19,769 nt of DNA. Source: Candidatus Izemoplasma sp. (GTDB taxonomy: Bacteria > Bacillota_I > Bacilli_A > Izemoplasmatales > Izemoplasmataceae). The stretch spans positions 1 through 19,769 of the forward strand of contig SKGI01000120.1 in assembly GCA_007117555.1 (NCBI GenBank), in the 5' to 3' direction. Shown here piece after piece: positions 15,462-19,769 of the stretch. The position numbers and the translations under genes are program-made. The notes beneath the pieces are model-generated. The model was given only the letters and a program-made list of their open reading frames with translations. It made no database searches and was not told the origin of the DNA. The first letter of the stretch is position 1. The number at the start of each line of letters is the position of its first letter.

Positions 15462-17991
15462 ACAAGCCACATTTAAGTTGGGCGTTACAGTTGGTGCATG
15501 TGTGACAACCGCCGAGATTTTCAACGGTTCCTTCAAGACAGATGGGGCAGAGCTCTCCGACTTCAACACCGATGTTGCGGTCTTGACGGTCACTGCGTAA
15601 ACCTTGGGTTTTAGATGGTTTTGGTGTGCTCTTTTTCTCTTCGACTTCGACACCGAGGTCTTCGATACCGACTTGTTTAGGTTTGATCGGTTTATCCGCG
15701 TCATCACGACTGAGACTAAGCACTTGTGCATCACGAGAACCATCGACATAGACTGTGCCACCTTTAGCACCCCCGCGGTATAAACGACGGTAGACTTGTT
15801 CGACTTCTTCCACGGAATAGCCTTTCGGTGCATTGACTGTTTTTGAAATCGATGAATCGACCCATTCTTGAATGGCACATTGAACATCAACATGTTCTTC
15901 AGGGGTTAAGGACATGGCATTGACAAATATATCGGGTAAGGTTTCTTTTGAGTAACCAGGATACGCTTTTAAGTAGTCATCGACGATTGGTGCATTCACT
16001 TCGATGTATTTGCCGAGTCGACCACTGCGGAAATAGCTGAAGGCAAAGTAAGGTTCTAATCCTGTCGACACACCGACCATCGTGCCAGTTGAACCGGTTG
16101 GTGCAATGGTGAGAAGGTGGGAGTTGCGTATGCCATGGTCAAGCACACCTTGTCGAACGTGCTCAGGCATCTTTTTCATAAAGCCGCTTTCGTTAAACTT
16201 ACGGCGTGCTTGCACACTATCAAGAAAGGGGAATGGCCCTTTTTCTTTTGCGAGTTCGATGCTCGTTTCATAAGCAGTTACAGCGAGAAACTTGAATAGT
16301 TTACGGATGAGTTCAAGACCATCGGGTGCTCCATAACGACGGTTACACCAAATGAGTAAGTCATGTAGACCCATCACGCCTAGGCCCACTCGACGTTCGC
16401 CAAGTGCTTGCAAGCGATTTTCTTCTAGGAAGTAGTGGGTTTTATCGATGACGTTATCTTGGAGTCTTACAGCAGTGCGAATCGTTTGTTCAAGTTTAGC
16501 CCAATCGACATCTTTCGTCGTATGATCCACCATGTTGGCTAGATTGATGGCGGCGAGATTACAAACTGAATAAGGCGCAAGCGGCTGTTCACCACAAGGG
16601 TTAGTCGATACGACTTTTTGTCCATAACCAGTCGCATTGGTCATGGCGTTGGCATTGTCGATGAAGAAAATGCCTGGTTCAGCGGAATAAGTCGCACAAA
16701 TATTAATGAGGTTCCAAAGTTCGCGCGCTCGGATGGTGCGGTAAGTTTTTACTTTGTAACCGCGCGCTTCCCATTCTCTAACATCGCCAACGTGCACCCA
16801 TTCTGCGTCATAATAAGCTTTTTCTTCGGTGTCATAATGGTCGATATCGGGGAAACGCAAGGCATAATCCGAATCGTTTTCGACAGCCTTCATGAAATCT
16901 TCAGTAATGGCAACGGAAATATTCGCACCAGTCAGAAACTCAGGGTTATTGACGTCGTAGTGTCCGCCTTTATTCAAACGTTCAAAGGCGGTATCGACAA
17001 TGCGTTTCGAAAAGAGATCGGCATTGATTTTCGCCTGTTCGATAATGTATTCGTTAATGGTCACTTCTTCGTCGCTCAGCGGAATAAACTTCAGTTTATT
17101 TTTGGCTGCTTTGACGATTGAAGGATCCTTAATCGTTTCAATTAAAAATTGTAAAATCTTCGGATTTTGCATTTTTGAAATGATGAACTCGACAATATCA
17201 GGATGCCAATCCGCAAGCATGATCATTTGCGCACCGCGCCGTGATCCACCTTGTTCAACAAGATGTGTCAGTTCGGATAAGTCGTGTAACCAGCTCACGG
17301 CCCCAGATGATTTACCACTGACACCACGGGCTAAACTGTTTTTAGGTCGCAAAGTCGAACCATTTGTCCCAACCCCGCCACCACGGCTCATAATTTCCAT
17401 CACCTGTTTGCGGTGATCACTAATGCCGCCACGAGAGTCATGCACAAACGGCATGACAAAACAGTTAAAGTAAGTGACTTCTGTATTTGAACCTGCGCCA
17501 AATAAGACCCGTCCAGCAGGGACGAGGTTTTGTGAGGCCACCTCATGATAAAATTTTTCGCGCATGTCTGCCGATTCATCCGCGCCGAGATGGTTTGCTA
17601 GACGTTTCGCAATTTGTTCGTAGTAAAGCTCTAAAGGTTTATCAAGCTGACGTGTGTTACGGACGATGCATCCTGATGCGTCGGCATCTTCTGCGGCAGC
17701 CCGCGATTCGTCTTCAAGCTCAATCGTGACTTGATCGCCTTCAATGGCACTGACAACCCCGATGCCACGTGCAGGAAACTTAGGGTCATCACGAACAATG
17801 GTAATGACGAGGTCGCCCACTGCAAGCGTGCGTAAATCGAGATCTTTTTGTGTGTAACGGTCAAGCATGACAAGTCGAGAGACACCTTCAAGCGATAAAG
17901 TCATCTCAGGTGTGATGGGCACTAAGTGAGGGAAATGGTTAGAAATGGCTTCATTAATTGCATGAATCATCGTTTGGGGATACTGTTTCAA
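15460..17991 (-). CDS. nrdJ: Vitamin B12-dependent (class II) ribonucleotide reductase
   Basis: NrdJ reduces ribonucleotides to deoxyribonucleotides using adenosylcobalamin to make a thiyl radical, independent of oxygen. The 843-residue protein has the layout common in Bacilli. C177 (in YFNCFVMPF) and C477 form the expected redox pair; NPCGE holds N464, the radical cysteine C466 and E468, 11 residues before C477 as in studied class II enzymes. APTGSTGT is also present. A C-terminal cysteine module (C815, C818, C829, C832, C835, C841) looks like a zinc ribbon plus reductant-accessible tail. I choose TTG 17991 as start because GAGGTGAT (18003-17996) lies just upstream; an open frame to 18141 would cross the promoter. 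GTG 18000 overlaps the ribosome site, and ATG 17964 or nearby lacks one. It is monocistronic, with no cobalamin riboswitch in its short leader. Confidence 0.95.
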   Translation of the reverse strand: MKQYPQTMIHAINEAISNHFPHLVPITPEMTLSLEGVSRLVMLDRYTQKDLDLRTLAVGDLVITIVRDDPKFPARGIGVVSAIEGDQVTIELEDESRAAAEDADASGCIVRNTRQLDKPLELYYEQIAKRLANHLGADESADMREKFYHEVASQNLVPAGRVLFGAGSNTEVTYFNCFVMPFVHDSRGGISDHRKQVMEIMSRGGGVGTNGSTLRPKNSLARGVSGKSSGAVSWLHDLSELTHLVEQGGSRRGAQMIMLADWHPDIVEFIISKMQNPKILQFLIETIKDPSIVKAAKNKLKFIPLSDEEVTINEYIIEQAKINADLFSKRIVDTAFERLNKGGHYDVNNPEFLTGANISVAITEDFMKAVENDSDYALRFPDIDHYDTEEKAYYDAEWVHVGDVREWEARGYKVKTYRTIRARELWNLINICATYSAEPGIFFIDNANAMTNATGYGQKVVSTNPCGEQPLAPYSVCNLAAINLANMVDHTTKDVDWAKLEQTIRTAVRLQDNVIDKTHYFLEENRLQALGERRVGLGVMGLHDLLIWCNRRYGAPDGLELIRKLFKFLAVTAYETSIELAKEKGPFPFLDSVQARRKFNESGFMKKMPEHVRQGVLDHGIRNSHLLTIAPTGSTGTMVGVSTGLEPYFAFSYFRSGRLGKYIEVNAPIVDDYLKAYPGYSKETLPDIFVNAMSLTPEEHVDVQCAIQEWVDSSISKTVNAPKGYSVEEVEQVYRRLYRGGAKGGTVYVDGSRDAQVLSLSRDDADKPIKPKQVGIEDLGVEVEEKKSTPKPSKTQGLRSDRQDRNIGVEVGELCPICLEGTVENLGGCHTCTNCNAQLKCGL

Positions 17992-17995
17992 ATTA

Positions 17996-18003
17996 ATCAC
18001 CTC
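17996..18003 (-). promoter_or_regulatory. Ribosome binding site deciding the TTG start of nrdJ
   Basis: GAGGTGAT on the minus strand is an 8-base match to the 16S anti-SD complement and lies 4 bases before TTG 17991 (8 from the GAGG core). No ATG nearby has a comparable site. Confidence 0.7.
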
Positions 18004-18045
18004 TATGGTCCGAGTTCTAAGATAGACAAATAAAATCGGACTTAT

Positions 18046-18051
18046 ATTATA
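18046..18051 (-). promoter_or_regulatory. Probable -10 element for nrdJ
   Basis: A perfect TATAAT on the minus strand lies 54 bases before the TTG start. The -35 is weak (TTAAAT at 17 bases), so activation or weak basal expression is possible. Confidence 0.55.
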
Positions 18052-18091
18052 GCGTGGTTTCGCAGATAATTTAAGGCTTGACATTTTGACG

Positions 18092-18117
18092 CGCATGTGA
18101 AAGATAACACGTATGCG
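18092..18117. repeat. Imperfect inverted repeat between nrdJ and cdaA
   Basis: CGCATGTG (18092-18099) faces CAC-GT-ATGCG (18108-18117) across 8 bases, pairing fully apart from a 2-base bulge. It lies upstream of both divergent promoters and could be a protein site, but no known operator (such as an NrdR box) is matched. Confidence 0.35.
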
Positions 18118-18174
18118 ACGAATGCGGACTATTTTTTTCAAATGATAGCGGATGTGTGAAGATAGATAATTATA

Positions 18175-18183
18175 TGGTATAAT
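18175..18183 (+). promoter_or_regulatory. Extended -10 promoter for cdaA
   Basis: TGG directly precedes a perfect TATAAT (18178-18183); the -35 region is poor. The predicted leader is about 55 bases, in which I recognise no riboswitch. Confidence 0.7.
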
Positions 18184-18244
18184 TTATCATGGCAACCAGC
18201 TATTAGACGATGGTATGCTTAATTATTTTTAGAGGAGGTGGACA

Positions 18245-18985
18245 ATGGTCAATAGTGATGTCATTATTTTTCAGCTTTACTTATTATCTATTTTTACGAC
18301 ATTAGTTAAACCGAAAATATCGACCCAAGTTTACCGACTCCTAAAACTAGGCGTTGTCGCCCTCTTTGTTTGGTTAATCATCGCTTTGACGCAAGCACCG
18401 GAACTGACCCAACAACCGCTTGCACTGATTGTCCGCTTGTTTCCGCTGATTTTACTGATGTTTGTGATGACACAAACCGAAGTACGGTTGTTGTTGCGAA
18501 AGATTGGCATTGGTACAGGGTTGCTGATGTCTAATACGATTGAAGAACATATAAAAACGGAAGTTGTGAACAGTGCGCGGTATTTATCAGACCGTCGCAT
18601 TGGCGCACTGATTACTTTTGAGCGAGGCGATTCGCTTGATGAGTATATCCGTCAAGCGATCAGACTGAATGCGCCATTAACGTCTGAATTACTTTCGACC
18701 TTGTTTACACCAAACACCCCACTTCACGATGGGGCCGTCATTCTTAAAGGTGGCATGATTATTAGTGCTGGGGTGTTTTTTCCTTCAAGTGAAAACAATG
18801 AAATTCCCCAAGCATTAGGTTCACGCCATCGCGCAGCCATCGGCATCAGTGAACTGACAGATGCTTTGACCGTAATTATTAGTGAAGAAACAGGTCATAT
18901 TAGTGTCACAGTCGATGGGTATCTTGACCGCGACATTAGTGAAGAGTCTTTACGGCTATATCTCGAAAAATATTTACAAAATTAA
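18245..18985 (+). CDS. cdaA: Diadenylate cyclase (c-di-AMP synthase) CdaA
   Basis: CdaA joins two ATP into c-di-AMP, the second messenger controlling potassium, osmotic balance and cell wall in Gram-positive bacteria. The 246-residue protein has three N-terminal membrane helices (about 5-22, 32-50, 57-76), then the DAC domain with HDGA (161-164) and RHR (194-196, followed by AAIGISE), the two catalytic motifs. ATG 18245 has AGGAGGTGG immediately upstream. In most Bacillota cdaA is followed by cdaR and glmM; here a terminator and an unrelated oxidoreductase-type gene follow, so the usual partner CdaR is not adjacent. It is divergent from nrdJ. Confidence 0.94.
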   Translation: MVNSDVIIFQLYLLSIFTTLVKPKISTQVYRLLKLGVVALFVWLIIALTQAPELTQQPLALIVRLFPLILLMFVMTQTEVRLLLRKIGIGTGLLMSNTIEEHIKTEVVNSARYLSDRRIGALITFERGDSLDEYIRQAIRLNAPLTSELLSTLFTPNTPLHDGAVILKGGMIISAGVFFPSSENNEIPQALGSRHRAAIGISELTDALTVIISEETGHISVTVDGYLDRDISEESLRLYLEKYLQN

Positions 18986-19007
18986 AAAAAGCCGCCTGGC
19001 TTTTTTT
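18984..19007 (+). terminator. Terminator after cdaA
   Basis: AAAAAAAGCC (18984-18993) pairs with GGCTTTTTTT (18998-19007) around GCCT. The GC core is only 3 bp, so it may be leaky. It overlaps the cdaA stop codon. Confidence 0.65.
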
Positions 19008-19054
19008 CCACCCAAAACGATTTCAAAGAAGCTTTTTAGAAAGGTGGCCATTTC

Positions 19055-19769
19055 ATGCGCTATGATGTCATTATCATCGGTCATAATTTTGCGACGCTTG
19101 CAGCGGCTGCTTTTTTAGCGCAACAAGGCCAACGTGTCGGGATGTTTACGCTTGGTGAACCGTTAGATGGCAAAGAAAATGTGGTCCGGATGGTCGATGC
19201 AAATAAACGTCGGTACCGTTTCACGATACCGGCAGAACCGATTGGTGCTTTAGGTGAAGGGGAGTTGTTTACACGGTATTTAAACCATCTAGGTATGGAC
19301 GGCAAACTCCCCGTTTTAGAACAGACAGATGCATACATTATCCGTGCTGATGGACGAATGATTCGGCGTGAGCACGGTTTTGAGGGATTGCGACTTACCT
19401 TGATTAGACACTATCCACAATCAAAAGCGGCCATCGATCGATTTTTTGAGGCGATGCGTGCGCATTACGAAGATTATGTGCACCAACGAACCTTAAGGTT
19501 GCTTGGCAAGCCACATACATTGAACACGCTCATGTCTCATTTTGGGCCAGTGGATCTTGATACTGCGTTAAAGCGTTATTTTGACGAACCCGCGTTGCGT
19601 GCAGAGTTCGGTTCTATGTTTACCGTTGCGGGGTTACCGCTTAAAAATATTCGAGCTGTCGATTACTTCACGCATTGGTTTGCGGTGATGGGGACGCGGT
19701 CATACTTTATGCAACTGACCCATGAAGAACTCATCAAACGCATGATGGCGGGCCAGACAGTTGATGTGA
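19055..19769 (+). CDS. FAD/NAD(P)-binding oxidoreductase-like protein (phytoene dehydrogenase-like), 5' part
   Basis: The frame is open to the window end, giving 238 residues of an incomplete gene. The N-terminus (MRYDVIIIG then AAAAFLAQQGQRV) has the beta-alpha-beta layout of a dinucleotide-binding fold, as in amine oxidase/phytoene dehydrogenase-like flavoproteins, and ELFTRYLNHLG with LRADGRMI-like strands fits that group loosely. The glycine motif is degraded: G9 is kept, but the second and third glycines are N11 and T14. This could mean weak or altered cofactor binding. ATG 19055 has AAGGTGG (19041-19047) 7 bases upstream. No independent promoter is obvious between it and the cdaA terminator, so read-through may feed it. 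Substrate unknown. Confidence 0.65.
   Translation, partial: MRYDVIIIGHNFATLAAAAFLAQQGQRVGMFTLGEPLDGKENVVRMVDANKRRYRFTIPAEPIGALGEGELFTRYLNHLGMDGKLPVLEQTDAYIIRADGRMIRREHGFEGLRLTLIRHYPQSKAAIDRFFEAMRAHYEDYVHQRTLRLLGKPHTLNTLMSHFGPVDLDTALKRYFDEPALRAEFGSMFTVAGLPLKNIRAVDYFTHWFAVMGTRSYFMQLTHEELIKRMMAGQTVDV

Noticed and set aside
16618..17121. A 167-residue plus-strand open frame inside nrdJ
   Set aside because: It is antisense to conserved NrdJ sequence, with no family resemblance or promoter.
18000..18060. Cobalamin riboswitch ahead of the B12-dependent reductase
   Set aside because: The predicted leader is about 50 bases, far too short for a cobalamin aptamer, and no B12-box-like sequence is seen.
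17992..18141. 50-residue N-terminal extension of NrdJ
   Set aside because: It covers the TATAAT element and the ribosome site, and its composition (very basic, MKKIVRIRRIRV) is unlike NrdJ N-termini.
1..19769. Mycoplasma-type code (TGA as Trp)
   Set aside because: TGA ends the flavin reductase, purB, the DUF1461 gene, glyA and dusB at normal family lengths, and conserved Trp positions use TGG.

Overview
The window reads as chromosomal core DNA of a Gram-positive-type (Bacillota, or Bacillota-like Mycoplasmatota) bacterium. Supporting signs are strong AGGAGG-type ribosome sites, TTGACA/TATAAT promoters often with a TGn extension, a guanine-class purine riboswitch, PyrR, the CdaA c-di-AMP synthase, a TIGR01906-type membrane protein and a class II (B12-dependent) ribonucleotide reductase of the type common in Bacilli. 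TGA ends several genes and tryptophans are TGG, so the genetic code is standard. The species cannot be named from sequence alone.

Left part (1-6001, all +): the 3' end of an M32 carboxypeptidase, a flavin-reductase-like protein, a GNAT acetyltransferase that runs without a stop codon into folD, then purB and a membrane protein overlapping it by ATGA. After a consensus promoter and a purine riboswitch comes an NCS2 purine permease, closed by a strong terminator. Middle (6130-10583, +): a promoter drives pyrR-glyA; a second drives an 820-residue Cache-PAS-GGDEF-HD-GYP protein, ending at a terminator shared with convergent hslO (-). hslO and dusB (+) are divergent. dusB converges on a minus-strand block read nrdJ, then hflX-abcF. 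Right end (+): cdaA, divergent from nrdJ, then a terminator and the 5' part of an FAD/NAD(P)-binding-type protein cut by the window edge.

Functional themes are purine and one-carbon metabolism (folD, purB, the riboswitch-controlled permease, glyA, with pyrR as a pyrimidine regulator), nucleotide second messengers (a c-di-GMP synthesis/degradation-type protein and CdaA), stress and ribosome maintenance (Hsp33, HflX, ABC-F, DusB) and B12-dependent DNA-precursor synthesis. I see no tRNA, rRNA, IS element, CRISPR array or phage gene, and no gap over 300 bases without a gene.

I found no clearly new multi-gene system. The most unusual point is the GNAT-FolD continuous reading frame, which has an internal ribosome site and a seven-A run where one base more or less would separate the genes. 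Next are the FAD-type protein with a degraded glycine motif, the TTG start of nrdJ, and an unusual second ATPase site in the ABC-F protein.
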